DNA of 64,000 nucleotides from Colwellia sp. C1TZA3 (GCF_007954265.1 NZ_VOLS01000009.1:1-64000), one strand, 5' to 3'; positions 1-9,683 are shown, counted from the stretch's first letter. The notes: generated from the letters alone by a model not told the origin. Translations and numbers: made by a program.

Positions 1-171
1 CCTGCTTACTTTTACATGTTTGGCAGCTTGAGTTCTGTCAGCTCCATCCTTAATGTGCAATAAAGCTAATAGGCGAATTCTCATTCTGCCATTGGTTTCT
101 TGAGCAATAAGTGCCTTTAAATTAATAAGCTCCAATTTCTCAGATAATTGTTTTTTAGTAATATATTTCAT
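1..171 (-). CDS. Transposase, N-terminal HTH part (runs off window edge)
   Basis: Reading leftwards, about 57 codons are open to the window edge; the rest lies outside. The peptide contains GRMRIRLLALLHIKDGA and TQAAKHVKVSR, the look of the N-terminal helix-turn-helix of IS630-type or similar transposases, which bind the element's own ends. I chose the ATG at 169-171 (MKYITKKQL); an in-frame ATG at 178-180 would add three residues. Just upstream lies a terminal inverted repeat (183-207), so the gene sits at the edge of an insertion sequence. The family call rests on the HTH only: the DDE catalytic domain is not visible, and other HTH transposases or a solitary regulator remain possible. Confidence 0.65.
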   Translation of the reverse strand, partial: MKYITKKQLSEKLELINLKALIAQETNGRMRIRLLALLHIKDGADRTQAAKHVKVSR

Positions 172-182
172 AACTACCATTA

Positions 183-207
183 GATCACAAATTTAATGTA
201 ATTGGTA
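183..207 (-). repeat. Terminal inverted repeat of the transposase element
   Basis: Read inward on the minus strand the end begins TACCAATTACATTAAATTTG and continues GTGATCTA to within a few bases of the transposase start. It matches the left end of the family A miniature elements at about 23-25 of 27 positions. It abuts the TAA at 208-210, which is also the left flank of the next element. Confidence 0.7.
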
Positions 208-210
208 TAA

Positions 211-367
211 TACCAGTTCCATTAAGTTTGTGATCTTGTTGTGCGCAGGAAAAATAATTCAAGGTAAGGCGCTCGATTGAGCAATAGCTGGCTATTGGGA
301 GTGAGAGCAACACAGCCTTGAGCTATTTTAACTAGTACAAGTGAGCAATAACTTAATGTAATTGGTA
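211..367 (+). mobile_element. Family A miniature element (copy 1)
   Basis: A 157-bp non-coding core starting TACCAGTTCCATTAAG and ending with TTGGTA, flanked by TAA at 208-210 and 368-370. The two ends are imperfect inverted repeats, and the middle holds a perfect hairpin, CAATAGC-TG-GCTATTG. Identical or near-identical copies occur elsewhere in the window. The size, terminal repeats, target duplication and lack of coding capacity fit a MITE. It lies back to back with the transposase element end. Confidence 0.85.
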
Positions 368-370
368 TAA

Positions 371-671
371 GGCTTTTGGCATAGCAATCACTTAACTAAA
401 AGTATGTCGGCTGAATTAGATTTAATGTCAGATAATACAGTTCAGCTTTTTAAAGCGCTAGATTAGTGTATGCTTTAACTTAGTCTTTAATTATTAAGAT
501 AAAAATTGCTAAAAAATAAGTTTTAGCGGCATAATAAATCATAGTTTTTTTAGTCTTTACTGGTTTGACCACTATTTACATTTGGTTTTAGCGATTTATA
601 ATCGAGTATTAATTTAAGTGGTTACCGGTTAATTACCTGAGTATAAAAAATCACTAACGCTAGAGGTATAT
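371..671. other. Intergenic, no gene seen
   Basis: AT-rich DNA between the family A element and the chemotaxis gene. I see no convincing ORF or RNA gene. It should contain the promoter of the downstream gene, but no strong -35/-10 pair stands out. A weak AGAGGT Shine-Dalgarno lies at 662-667. Confidence 0.4.
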
Positions 672-2705
672 ATGTACAACCTACCATTAACAATAAAACA
701 AAAAATAATAATGGGGTTTAGCACAATAGGAATTTTATTAGTTGCAGGAAGCCTTTTTTTTTATAATTCATTAACACAAATCAGCAAGGCCAACAGTAAT
801 GTTGAGTTATTAGCTGTTCCGGTACAAAAGCAAAGTAGTGCCTTACAAATCAAATTACTTAATATGATAAAAGTAGGCGCTTTAGGCTTCACCCAACAAG
901 ACAGCGCTAACTTGCTTAAAAGTGAGCAAGCATACGCGAATTTAAATCAACAATTTCAATCTGCTGTTACGGTTTTACGCAGTAAAGTAACGGACCAACC
1001 TAAAATGTTACAAGCCTTAAAGCAGGCCGAAAATCATTATCAAGACTACGTCAGCCAAAGTGAAAAATTTTATTTGGCGAAAAAAAATGTCGCCTCAGCT
1101 AATGAAAATTTTATGATTAATTTTCAATTATTTATTGAAAGTCGCAATCAAGCCAGTAACAAAATGCTTGATCTTGAATTACTTGAACTCCCTGATAATG
1201 GTCAGTTACTCGCAGAGATTATTGGTACTGGCGCACGAATAGACGATATGCTGTTTACGCTAAAAGACACTATGTCAGGTTTAAAGCAAGTTTCTGAGCT
1301 TGATGTTTTAGCTCAACACAAAGAGGATGTAAGCTTTTTAATTGCCAACGTGACTAATAACTACGACTTTCTACTGCAGTTATTCGATGGTATTGATGAC
1401 AAGTCCTTAGTTGAAGAGTTTGCTATTGAGTTTGCTATTTTAAATAATCTATTGGTTGAACCAGGCAAATTATATCAAGATAAACAACAAGCCCTTGACG
1501 ATTATATTAATGCAAATAACACCTACAACCTTTCGGTAGAGAGCTTTAATGCGACCTATCAGCAATTAACCTTGCTGTTATCACTTGCGGAAGCTCGCTT
1601 TGATGAATTGCAGCTAACAACAAAAGCAAAAGTCGCCACCGGAGTAAACCTAGCAATATATATGGCACTGATCTTTGTTATTTTAGCCGCTTTTATTGCC
1701 GTGGCCACTACTCGGGCGATGTTAGGTCCTTTAGCGACGGCCAATAAATCATTAGCACTGATTGCGCAGGGCGATTTAACGCAAAGATTGACCATTAAGA
1801 ACCAAGATGAATTTGGTGATTTATTTAATAATATCAATAAACTGAGTGATGATTTAACTTCATTGCTGAAAAATATTAGTCAGAATGCCTATTCACTAGA
1901 TAAATCAGCAAAAGTGACTAGTGAGCAAAGCCACCGTATTGCCCAATCTACATCAGCACAAATTACCCGAGTGAATGAGGCCAAACAAATTGCTGAAAAA
2001 ATGTTTCTCAGTTCATCAAGTGTTACAGACCAAGCAAACTTGACGGCTAACAACGTTTCAGAAGCTTCAAAGCACAGTTTTGAAGTACACACTATTGCCG
2101 ACGATAACAGTAACCGCATTGATCTATTGTCAACCAGTTTAAGTGACTCAGTTGCAGTAATGGCACGTTTAAGTAAGCACAGCGATAGCATTGGTGGCAT
2201 TTTAGATACCATTGGTAGTATTGCTGATCAAACTAATTTACTGGCATTAAATGCGGCAATTGAGGCAGCAAGAGCAGGTGAACACGGTCGAGGTTTTGCC
2301 GTTGTAGCAGATGAGGTAAGATCACTAGCGTCTCGTACACAGGCATCAACAGCTGAAATTCAAAAGATGATTAATTCACTACAAAAAGAAACAAAAACAG
2401 CAGAAGTAGCGATTTTTCAAGGGCAAAGTCAGGCGACTGAATGTGCTTCTAAAAGCCAAGAGTTAAGCCATGGCATCAAACAAATAGACACGGCACTGCA
2501 AACCATTGATGAAATGAGTAAAAGCATTAGTGTTGCGTCGAATGAACAACTGGGTTTTAGTCAAGATATTGAAGTCACGATGAATGCAGCGGCCGAAGCA
2601 GCAACCCATAATGCGGCAGAATCACAAGATTTATCGAATCGCAGCGATGATGTAAATAAATTGGCGGGTTCGCTAACTGATTCAGTAGCACGATTTAAGC
2701 TTTAA
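672..2705 (+). CDS. Methyl-accepting chemotaxis protein
   Basis: A 677-residue transmembrane chemoreceptor. A membrane segment near residues 13-31 is followed by a roughly 290-residue periplasmic sensor region with no domain I can name. A second membrane segment (about 324-348) leads into a HAMP linker and a long helical signalling domain. The signalling tip is clear: [19 protein letters not shown], then [15 protein letters not shown], the CheA/CheW contact region of class MCPs. No C-terminal CheR-binding pentapeptide is visible. The start has AGAGGT upstream. The gene is monocistronic, bounded by a bidirectional terminator. The ligand is unknown. A second, unrelated-sensor MCP lies at 5100-6722. 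Confidence 0.95.
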   Translation: MYNLPLTIKQKIIMGFSTIGILLVAGSLFFYNSLTQISKANSNVELLAVPVQKQSSALQIKLLNMIKVGALGFTQQDSANLLKSEQAYANLNQQFQSAVTVLRSKVTDQPKMLQALKQAENHYQDYVSQSEKFYLAKKNVASANENFMINFQLFIESRNQASNKMLDLELLELPDNGQLLAEIIGTGARIDDMLFTLKDTMSGLKQVSELDVLAQHKEDVSFLIANVTNNYDFLLQLFDGIDDKSLVEEFAIEFAILNNLLVEPGKLYQDKQQALDDYINANNTYNLSVESFNATYQQLTLLLSLAEARFDELQLTTKAKVATGVNLAIYMALIFVILAAFIAVATTRAMLGPLATANKSLALIAQGDLTQRLTIKNQDEFGDLFNNINKLSDDLTSLLKNISQNAYSLDKSAKVTSEQSHRIAQSTSAQITRVNEAKQIAEKMFLSSSSVTDQANLTANNVSEASKHSFEVHTIADDNSNRIDLLSTSLSDSVAVMARLSKHSDSIGGILDTIGSIADQTNLLALNAAIEAARAGEHGRGFAVVADEVRSLASRTQASTAEIQKMINSLQKETKTAEVAIFQGQSQATECASKSQELSHGIKQIDTALQTIDEMSKSISVASNEQLGFSQDIEVTMNAAAEAATHNAAESQDLSNRSDDVNKLAGSLTDSVARFKL

Positions 2706-2731
2706 GCCTGAGATTTTAAGTTAATAAATAC

Positions 2732-2772
2732 AAAAAAGCCCTAAATAGCAGAGGTTATTTAGGGCTTTTTTA
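2732..2772. terminator. Bidirectional intrinsic terminator
   Basis: Stem AAAAAGCCCTAAATA pairs with its complement across a short loop, with T runs on both strands. It lies between the convergent MCP gene and VF530-family gene and can serve both. Confidence 0.85.
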
Positions 2773-2792
2773 AGCTCATAAAAATATGATGG

Positions 2793-3338
2793 TTATCTAG
2801 GCGCATCAGAATAAGGGTCAAATGGCTTGTTCTCATTTGAGCCTTTATTTGAACTACTACTTGAACTACTTTCGCTAGGGTTATGACTTAATTTATCATT
2901 AACACTAGGGCGGCTGCTTTCGCGCTTATGCTCAGGCTTATAGGCTTTTTTATGTTCAGGTTTAGAGCGATGAGTCTCTTTAAAACTATCTTTGCTTAGC
3001 GGTATAATCGCTTCACCCCGAACCAATACTTTGGGTTTTTTAGTTTTAATATGTAACGCAATAACTCGTTGGCGCGGTGGTGTTTCGAACTCATCTTCAC
3101 CGGCTTCTGGTAAGTTTTTATAATCATAGAGATAAAAACGTTCAAGCTTTTCTCTTGCCCACTCAGTTTTACGCAAAAACTTTAAGCTTGAAGCTATGCT
3201 TGGATTACTTTTAAAGCAATTAATTCGCGTATACTCAGCCAAAATATCAAAGCCATAGTGGCTTACTAATTCGTTTAGTAGCGTGTCTAATTTTAATCCA
3301 TGCAAAGGATTATGTAATTGTTCGTTTTCTTGACTCAT
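2793..3338 (-). CDS. VF530-family DNA-binding protein with Ser/Lys-rich tail
   Basis: The first 80 residues match the VF530 family (formerly DUF2132), a small helical DNA-binding fold: [20 protein letters not shown], then [20 protein letters not shown], then [11 protein letters not shown]. Known members are usually only this domain (about 75-80 residues). Here it is followed by about 100 residues of basic, low-complexity sequence (repeated KPEHK blocks, a serine run, and SDAPR at the end), giving 181 residues from the ATG at 3336-3338. The ORF is open 32 codons further upstream, but the family begins at [14 protein letters not shown], so I use the internal ATG. It converges on the MCP gene and shares its terminator. 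Role beyond DNA binding is unknown. Confidence 0.82.
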   Translation of the reverse strand: MSQENEQLHNPLHGLKLDTLLNELVSHYGFDILAEYTRINCFKSNPSIASSLKFLRKTEWAREKLERFYLYDYKNLPEAGEDEFETPPRQRVIALHIKTKKPKVLVRGEAIIPLSKDSFKETHRSKPEHKKAYKPEHKRESSRPSVNDKLSHNPSESSSSSSSNKGSNENKPFDPYSDAPR

Positions 3339-3460
3339 ATTTCGACTTATTTTTACCGTACTTGCGGCTATTATATACCCAAACCATCTTAAGGTGTGCG
3401 TTTCAGTGGCAATTAAGTGATTTAGGCGCAGCATAGCTTCCTATATAAGCTAAGTACTTA

Positions 3461-3617
3461 TACCAATCCCATTAAGTTATTGCTCACTTGTACTAGTTAA
3501 AATAGCTCAAGGCTGTGTTGCTCTCACTCCCAATAGCCAGCTATTGCTCAATCGAGCGCCTTACCTTGAGTTATTTTTCCTGCGCACAACAAGATCACAA
3601 ACTTAATGGAACTGGTA
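3461..3617 (-). mobile_element. Family A miniature element (copy 2)
   Basis: 157-bp core in the reverse orientation to copy 1, starting TACCAATCCCATTAAG and ending GGAACTGGTA. It is flanked by TTA at 3458-3460 and 3618-3620, a matching 3-bp duplication. It lies about 120 bp upstream of the VF530-family start. Confidence 0.88.
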
Positions 3618-3732
3618 TTACATCTATCTACGCAAAGTTACTGTTAGCTATTGTGATTTATTAGAAAAATAATGAACATGATATAAACCTCTTTAAACCC
3701 AGTAGTGACAGGTTTCATCATAAGATATATGT

Positions 3733-3852
3733 AATAGCAAGTTGATTAATTACCTGTTCATTTTTAATGGTTAAAATTAACAACTATGGCGTTATAAAAT
3801 TTAGCTATTTTTCCACATGAAAAATAGCTCACTTAATTAATCAAATTGGTAT
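3733..3852 (-). repeat. Degenerate family B element
   Basis: About 120 bp that align with family B (GTTGATTAATTACCTG ... TTTTTAATGG ... CACTTAATTAATCAAATTGG) but lack part of the interior. The left end has lost the TACC terminus. It is probably an old, internally deleted copy. Apart from this and the family A copy, the 3339-4093 gap shows no gene. Confidence 0.6.
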
Positions 3853-4093
3853 AACCAATTAGCCTTTCTTAATATTAGACTTTGACCTTTGCTTTGACTG
3901 TGACTGTAAGTGCTTTGAAACGCTTAACTTGTTCTCTTCAAGTAGCGGTTGAATGTATCCACATCTGGCCAGTTTTAGCTATTATTTTAGTTGTTATAGC
4001 GTGGTAATAATAAAGCGGTACATACAGTGCTGTTTTATGTTGTATAATTATTTTTAACTCATGATTAACTGCTACATAAAATGGATATCTGAC

Positions 4094-4651
4094 ATGAAAA
4101 AACTCATTGTACTTTTAACTATTTCAACCTTAAGTAGTTCGGCTATCGCGCAAGAAACAAGCTGGTTTGAAAGCTTAAAAAATCTTGTTGGATTAGGTAA
4201 TACACCTGAGCAAAGTGTGGAGGTAAATACTCCCGCTGAGCAAGGTACTGATGGTTTAGTTGATATGCTAACTAGCTCATTAGCTGTTAATACAAGCCAA
4301 GCCTCTGGCGGTATGGGGGCTATTTTAAATTATGTCAAAAATAATGTCTCAACTGAGCAATTTAGCCAATTGGCTAACTCAGTACCTGGTGTTGAAGGGC
4401 TGATCAGCCAAATGCCTGATATTAATAAACTTAACTCCGGTGCTAGCGAAGGCTTAGGTGGATTACTTGAACAAGCATCGCAATACAGTGATTCGTTAAA
4501 ATCAATTAATAATGTTAAAAAGCAATTTGAAGCTTTAGGGTTAAAGCCTGAAATGATCAGTAACTTTATTGCTACAGCGCAAAGCTACTTGGACACAGAA
4601 CAAGGCCGACAAGCAAAAAAAATATTAACTGACGGTTTGGGTAAACTGTAG
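4094..4651 (+). CDS. Exported DUF2780-type protein
   Basis: A 185-residue secreted or periplasmic protein. MKKLIVLLTISTLSSSAIAQ is a classic signal peptide, so I take the ATG at 4094 rather than the in-frame ATG at 4061 that would put eleven residues in front of it. The mature part resembles the DUF2780 (VcgC/VcgE) family: a glycine/serine-rich middle and a C-terminal helical part with LGLKPEMISNFIATAQSYLD and GLGKL at the end. No catalytic residues are recognisable and the function of the family is unknown. It stands alone between repeats and the second MCP gene. Confidence 0.7.
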   Translation: MKKLIVLLTISTLSSSAIAQETSWFESLKNLVGLGNTPEQSVEVNTPAEQGTDGLVDMLTSSLAVNTSQASGGMGAILNYVKNNVSTEQFSQLANSVPGVEGLISQMPDINKLNSGASEGLGGLLEQASQYSDSLKSINNVKKQFEALGLKPEMISNFIATAQSYLDTEQGRQAKKILTDGLGKL

Positions 4652-5099
4652 GCTAATGAGGGTTTATTTAGCCAAAGGTTTATTTTTTATGATACGGAAG
4701 CTTTTTTATCTCATAAGTTTCTGTTAATAAGCTCATGTTAATATGCATACAATCATCAATTAACGAGCTAGTCTCAGCTTTGTATTATCAGTCATAACAC
4801 TGAGAGTTTATTATTGAACCGGCGAACAACCTAAGAGAAGTGAATGGTTAAGTAAAACTTTCAATGTGCGGTATTGATAGTTTTGCTGAGCTCAGATGAT
4901 TTTTTTTGGTCTACGGTTTTACTACTTCAATTGATCCAATCTTTTACCCTTTCATCTGGCTTTGCTCATGCTTTTTACTGACTTTTAATTAAAATTTTTT
5001 TTAGTTAAAATATAAAGCTAAATTGAGCATATAAATATCTTTTAATTACTTTATATTGAGTTATATTAACTTCTTAAGTATGAAGGGGAATAAGAAGTT
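4652..5099. other. Intergenic, no gene seen
   Basis: 448 bp of AT-rich DNA. I found no RNA gene, repeat family member or convincing small ORF. A Shine-Dalgarno-like AAGGGGAA lies at 5082-5089, 10 bp before the next start. Confidence 0.4.
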
Positions 5100-6722
5100 A
5101 TGTCATTTAATATCTTACGTAAGTTACAGCTTATGGCTGTTGTAATTATTGTTTTGTTTACTATTGTTATTTTAATTATTCGCTCAAATAGCAATTTAAT
5201 CGCTGATAATTTTGAAAGTTTTTACCAACAAAACTATATAAAATCATCACAGTTTGAACGTGTTAAAGAAATACAAATTGACACTATGCTCAATGTACGT
5301 GGATTACAAATCAGCTATCTGCTGGCACTCAATAATCAAACCGCGGGTTATTTAAAAACCATTCAAAATAACAAGGTGCTAACGCCCAAATTACTTAATA
5401 AGATGGCAAGTAACATTTCGGGCAGTAATAATGAGCTAGAACAGTTGAAAAAACTTAGTATAGACTTTCAAAATAAAGCGACTTTGTTTGTTTCAGCAAT
5501 GAAAGACTCTTCAGATAACAAGGCGCCACCGCTTGTATTTAAAGCATTTATGGGCTCATATAACGATTTAATTGCTTTCTTAACTGAATTTAAGCAACAA
5601 GTTGATTTATCAGCCGATAAGACTAGAAATTCAATTATTAAAAATATTGCATCTAATGGTATTATTTTTTATAGCGGAATTATATTTGCAATAATTGTTT
5701 CACTCATTTTAAGTTTTCTAATTGCTAATAGAATAAGTACTGGCATCAGAAATGTTCGAGATACTGCTGAGCAGTTAGCTAAAGGCTCTTTGCAACAACA
5801 AGCGACAGTCAATAGTCATGACGAAGTTTTAGCGCTTGCTGAAGCGCTAAATAATACTATTAGTAGTCTACAAGAAACCATTATAGCGATTAGTGAGTCG
5901 GGTAAGTTAGTTAACAACAATAGTAACAATATATTGCAATTAAATCAGGCAATGTTAACGAGTTCTGATTCCATTACAGATAATACTAATTTAGTGGCAA
6001 CTGCTATTGAAGAAATGTCATTAACTAGCGACAGCATTGCCAAAAGCACCACGGAGTCAGCTGTTTTTGCTTCAGAAATACAAACACTAACGGTGCAAGG
6101 TTTACTTTCTTCTAATGAATCAGTTCAAGAAATTAGTTCGCTAATTGCCTCGCTTAATGTGTCTGCTAATGTTGTGCAGCAATTAAAATCAGAGACAACT
6201 CATATTGAGAAAATTCTTGAAGTGATCAGAGGTATTTCTGATCAAACCAATTTGTTAGCCTTAAATGCCGCTATTGAAGCTGCACGAGCAGGCGAACAAG
6301 GCCGAGGTTTCGCTGTTGTAGCTGACGAAGTGCGAGGATTAGCACAACGTTCTCAAGTGTCAGTAAATGAAATTGAAAGTTTATTAGGCAACTTGACTCA
6401 AGCGGGAGACCAGGCAGTTAAACAAATGGTTGATAGTTCAGATACGGCTAAGTCGCTACAAGAAAAAGTGAGTGAAAGTAATGGTTTAGTTGAGCAAATT
6501 CAAATAAAAGTTGATTTAGTTAATGACCAATCACATCAAATAGCTACCGCAGCAGAAGAGCAGAGTGTGGTAGTTTTAGATTTAAGTAAAAACATGCATG
6601 AAATTCAATCATTAGTCGAAGACAACGCTAAGTTAGTTAATCAATCAAATGAGCAAAGTGTTGAAATGAAGCAAGCTAGCCAGCAAGTTCAGGACCGAGT
6701 TAATTATTTCACTTATAAATAA
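5100..6722 (+). CDS. Methyl-accepting chemotaxis protein
   Basis: A 540-residue chemoreceptor with a membrane segment at about residues 8-26, a short periplasmic helical sensor region of about 155 residues (four-helix-bundle size), a second membrane segment near 187-208, a HAMP linker, and a cytoplasmic signalling domain. The conserved tip reads [19 protein letters not shown] then [19 protein letters not shown]. No C-terminal pentapeptide is seen. It has its own upstream Shine-Dalgarno (AAGGGGAA) and a strong terminator after it, so it is probably a single-gene unit. The ligand cannot be predicted. Confidence 0.95.
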   Translation: MSFNILRKLQLMAVVIIVLFTIVILIIRSNSNLIADNFESFYQQNYIKSSQFERVKEIQIDTMLNVRGLQISYLLALNNQTAGYLKTIQNNKVLTPKLLNKMASNISGSNNELEQLKKLSIDFQNKATLFVSAMKDSSDNKAPPLVFKAFMGSYNDLIAFLTEFKQQVDLSADKTRNSIIKNIASNGIIFYSGIIFAIIVSLILSFLIANRISTGIRNVRDTAEQLAKGSLQQQATVNSHDEVLALAEALNNTISSLQETIIAISESGKLVNNNSNNILQLNQAMLTSSDSITDNTNLVATAIEEMSLTSDSIAKSTTESAVFASEIQTLTVQGLLSSNESVQEISSLIASLNVSANVVQQLKSETTHIEKILEVIRGISDQTNLLALNAAIEAARAGEQGRGFAVVADEVRGLAQRSQVSVNEIESLLGNLTQAGDQAVKQMVDSSDTAKSLQEKVSESNGLVEQIQIKVDLVNDQSHQIATAAEEQSVVVLDLSKNMHEIQSLVEDNAKLVNQSNEQSVEMKQASQQVQDRVNYFTYK

Positions 6723-6849
6723 CCAAAGTATTGAAATAATCAACGTTGAGTGATTATCTTTGCAAAGTGAGATAGTTATGTTTAGTAGAGGTATTGATAT
6801 TCTGATGTGCTGTGCAATAAATATCAGCGCTGATTTGAGCTCTTACGAT

Positions 6850-6880
6850 AAAAACCTAATCAAGTGATTAGGTTTTTTAT
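6850..6880 (+). terminator. Intrinsic terminator after the second MCP
   Basis: Perfect 12-bp stem AAAACCTAATCA / TGATTAGGTTTT with a two-base loop and a T run. The T/A symmetry also lets it act on the opposite strand, after the Xre gene. Confidence 0.85.
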
Positions 6881-6904
6881 TAGTTATATCGAGATAATGA
6901 TTTA

Positions 6905-6922
6905 TACCAATTTGATTAATTA
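6905..6922 (+). repeat. Solo family B end
   Basis: TACCAATTTGATTAATTA, preceded by TTA, is the first 18 bp of family B with nothing of the rest. It overlaps the 3' end of the Xre gene and provides its TAA stop (6920-6922). Confidence 0.6.
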
Positions 6923-7114
6923 CCCTTGATCTTGAAAAATGTCTTCAATGCTCAATTTAAATAGCCTTGCTGCTTTAAAAGCGAGTGGCAAACTGGGATC
7001 AAACTTGCCTTTTTCGATGGCATTGATAGTTTGGCGAGAAACCTCTAATGCCTCTGCAAGTTGTGCTTGTGTCCAGTCTCGTTCAGCGCGCAGTACTTTA
7101 AGTTTATTTTTCAT
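6920..7114 (-). CDS. Small Xre-family HTH regulator
   Basis: A 64-residue protein consisting of one Cro/CI-type helix-turn-helix: WTQAQLAEALEVSRQTINAI, then EKGKFDPSLPLAFKAARLF, and SIEDIFQ at the end. Stand-alone proteins of this size normally act as dimeric repressors, often paired with a small membrane protein gene; no such partner is seen here. The stop codon falls inside a solo family B repeat end, so a few C-terminal residues may have been replaced. Its start is about 85 bp from the start of the broken dehydrogenase, in divergent orientation, but control of that locus is only a guess. Confidence 0.88.
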   Translation of the reverse strand: MKNKLKVLRAERDWTQAQLAEALEVSRQTINAIEKGKFDPSLPLAFKAARLFKLSIEDIFQDQG

Positions 7115-7199
7115 CGGTATTTTCTATTATAAAAATAAGGCTAGCGCCGATAACGTTAAGCTTAAAGCTGACGACTTAACATTGGCAAAAAATGTCCGG

Positions 7200-7976
7200 A
7201 TGACACGTGAGCAACGTATTAGCGATATTAACCATACGGCTTGTTGGGATATGGTGATTATTGGCGGCGGCATTACCGGCGCAGGTATTTTAAAATTAGC
7301 CTGTCAAATGGGGCTAAAGGTGTTGCTGCTAGAGCAAAAAGATTTTGCTTGGGGTAGTTCGAGCCGTTCTTCTAAAATGGTGCATGGCGGCCTACGTTAT
7401 ACCAGTTCCATTAAGTTTGTGATCTTGTTGTGCGCAGGAAAAATAACTCAAGGTAAGGCGCTCGATTGAGCAATAGCTGGCTATTGGGAGTGAGAGCAAC
7501 ACAGCCTTGAGCTATTTTAACTAGTACAAGTGAGCAATAACTTAATGGGATTGGTATTAGGCGCTGTGTGTCAGCAATCTATATTATCTCAAGCCGTCAG
7601 CGAACTTGAATTGCCCTTTAATGACGATATTGGGCAGCAAATACTGGCCTGCTATGGTGAGTTTAGTACTGCGTTTGTCCATGCCAGTGAAAAAAATGAC
7701 TGTAAATCGATACGTTATAGCAGGCACTTGTGGTCAGAGTTAATTTGGTCGGCGCGATTTGAACAAGTACATCACCTTGATGATTTACTCTTGCGACGAA
7801 CCCGACTGGGTAATGTGCTACCACAAGGTGCACGTGAACTATTACCGCAGGTTAAAGCGCAGTGTTCGCCTTATTTATCGTGGAGCGAATTAAAATGGCA
7901 GCAAGAAATTAGTCGATATTTAGCATTATGGCAAAATTCGTATAGTTTGCCGAATCGTAAAATTGCACGGATATAA
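7200..7976 (+). pseudogene. Broken glycerol-3-phosphate dehydrogenase-like gene (GlpD/DAO family)
   Basis: The first 66 codons encode the FAD-binding start of a GlpD-type dehydrogenase: DMVIIGGGITGAGILKLA, LLLEQKDFAWGSSSRSSKMV, then HGGLRY. A family A element (7400-7556) follows directly. After it the reading resumes in the C-terminal helical domain, with HLDDLLLRRTRLGNVLP as the landmark. Full GlpD-like proteins have about 500-550 residues; only about 200 remain, so about 300 internal codons are missing. The N-terminal frame hits a stop inside the element (7467-7469). The gene lies 8 bp before the FGGY kinase, as expected for a former dehydrogenase-kinase operon. No active enzyme can be made. 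Confidence 0.85.
7400..7556 (+). mobile_element. Family A miniature element (copy 3) inside the broken dehydrogenase
   Basis: 157-bp core flanked by TTA at 7397-7399 and 7557-7559. It is the only full-length copy in the window inside a coding sequence. It supplies an in-frame stop to the N-terminal fragment and a possible GTG start (7530) to the C-terminal one. Confidence 0.9.
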
Positions 7977-7984
7977 GTGAAGAT

Positions 7985-9583
7985 ATGACACAAAGTAGCG
8001 CGACAAAGAGTATGAGAGACCAGACAAGTGATTTGATTTTAAGCATAGATAACGGCACGCAAAGTGTGCGTGCTTTATTATTTGATCTACAGGGCAATTT
8101 AGTGGCTAAAAGCCGTATTGAACTGCAAGCGTATTTTTCTAAAAAACCTGGCTGGGCCGAGCAAAATGCTGATTACTTTTGGCAAATGCTAGGCCAGTGT
8201 TGTCAGCAACTTTGGCAACAAAGCGAGGTTATTGACAATGGCTATCGTGAAAAAGTGACTGCTGTCACGGTAACCACGCAACGTGGCACTGTGATTAATT
8301 TGGACAAGAATGGCCAAGCCTTACGTCCGGCTATTTTGTGGCTGGATCAACGCTTATGCAAAAAAAACAAGGCCATGCCTTGGTATTGGCGTATAGCTTT
8401 TACCTTGATAGGTCAGGGTAAAGTCGTTGACTATTTTCGTCGTAAATCGCAAGCAAATTGGCTTGAACAACATGAACCTGAGGTTTGGCAAAATACCGAT
8501 AAATTCTTATTATTGTCAGGTTTTTTAACCCACAAATTAACCGATCAATTTAAAGACTCGGTGGGCAGTATTGTCGGTTATTTGCCCTTTGATTATAAAA
8601 AACAAAATTGGGCGAAAGCGTGGGACTGGAAATGGCATGCTTTACCGGTGAAACAGTCAATGTTACCGAATTTAGTTAAACCGGGTGAAGTGCTTGGTGA
8701 GATTACCGCTGAAGCTGCGGCTCATACCGGCATAAAGTTAGGCACAAGCTTAATTGCTTCAGCGTCTGATAAAGCCTGTGAGGTGCTTGGCTCAGGTTGT
8801 ATTAACCCAAATACCGCCAGTTTAAGTTATGGCACAACGGCAACTATTAATACCAATAACCCTAACTATGTTGAACCGCAAGCTTTTATCCCACCTTATC
8901 CTTCAGCCATTCCCGATAACTTTAATAGTGAAGTGATGATCTATCGTGGCTTTTGGATGGTGAATTGGTTTAAGCAAGAATTTGGTCAAAATGAAATAGA
9001 TAAAGCGCAAACTTTAGGGGTTAGTGCTGAGAGTTTATTTGATCAATTAGTCGCGCAAGTGCCGCCGGGTTCTATGGGACTAATGTTGCAACCTTATTGG
9101 TCGCCAGGGCTAAAAAACCTTGAGGCTAAAGGCGCGATTATTGGTTTTGGTGATGTCCATACCCGCGCCCATATTTATCGCTCAATTTTAGAAGGCTTAG
9201 CGTATGCACTCAGAGAAGGTAAAGAAAGTTTAGAAAAACGTCAGAAACGCAAAATAACACGTTTAATTGTTTCAGGCGGTGGCTCGCAATCTGATGCGGC
9301 TTTACAACTTACCGCTGACATTTTTAATTTACCTGCACACCGACCACATACCTTTGAAACCTCAGGTTTGGGCGCGGCAATTAATGCCGCTGTCGGGCAA
9401 GGCTACTTTGACAATTATCAACAAGCCACTGAAGCCATGACACGCATCGAGCAGAGCTTTTTTCCTAATCAGGCGAATGTAACGCTTTATAACAAATTAT
9501 ATCAGCAGGTCTATCAAAAAATGTATCGGCAATTAAAACCGATTTATCAAAATATTAAAAAAATAACTGGTTATCCAGAGTAA
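7985..9583 (+). CDS. FGGY-family carbohydrate kinase
   Basis: A 532-residue sugar or polyol kinase of the hexokinase/actin fold. The N-terminal domain opens with LILSIDNGTQSVRALLFD, the phosphate-binding loop, and has TTQRGTVINLD and PAILWLDQR, the substrate-side motifs. The C-terminal domain has SYGTTATINT and RLIVSGGGSQSDAALQLTAD, the adenosine-side motif, then ETSGLGAAINAAVG. Length and motifs are complete, so the protein is probably active. Its partner gene upstream is destroyed. The substrate cannot be read from the motifs; a glycerol-type polyol is possible because of that partner. Translation begins at the ATG at 7985. Confidence 0.93.
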   Translation: MTQSSATKSMRDQTSDLILSIDNGTQSVRALLFDLQGNLVAKSRIELQAYFSKKPGWAEQNADYFWQMLGQCCQQLWQQSEVIDNGYREKVTAVTVTTQRGTVINLDKNGQALRPAILWLDQRLCKKNKAMPWYWRIAFTLIGQGKVVDYFRRKSQANWLEQHEPEVWQNTDKFLLLSGFLTHKLTDQFKDSVGSIVGYLPFDYKKQNWAKAWDWKWHALPVKQSMLPNLVKPGEVLGEITAEAAAHTGIKLGTSLIASASDKACEVLGSGCINPNTASLSYGTTATINTNNPNYVEPQAFIPPYPSAIPDNFNSEVMIYRGFWMVNWFKQEFGQNEIDKAQTLGVSAESLFDQLVAQVPPGSMGLMLQPYWSPGLKNLEAKGAIIGFGDVHTRAHIYRSILEGLAYALREGKESLEKRQKRKITRLIVSGGGSQSDAALQLTADIFNLPAHRPHTFETSGLGAAINAAVGQGYFDNYQQATEAMTRIEQSFFPNQANVTLYNKLYQQVYQKMYRQLKPIYQNIKKITGYPE

Positions 9584-9683
9584 TAACAATTAACCCTATA
9601 AGGCTTGAACATATAAGGTTGTTCTTTAGAAATAACTCTGCTGTAGTTAATTGCTGTCGTCCCAGATGAAATTAACGGGGTTA

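Noticed and set aside
6939-7469. A single 176-residue gene joining the region opposite the Xre gene with the dehydrogenase start
   Set aside because: The first part is the antisense of the Xre regulator; only the part from 7200 has family similarity, and it ends in the MITE.
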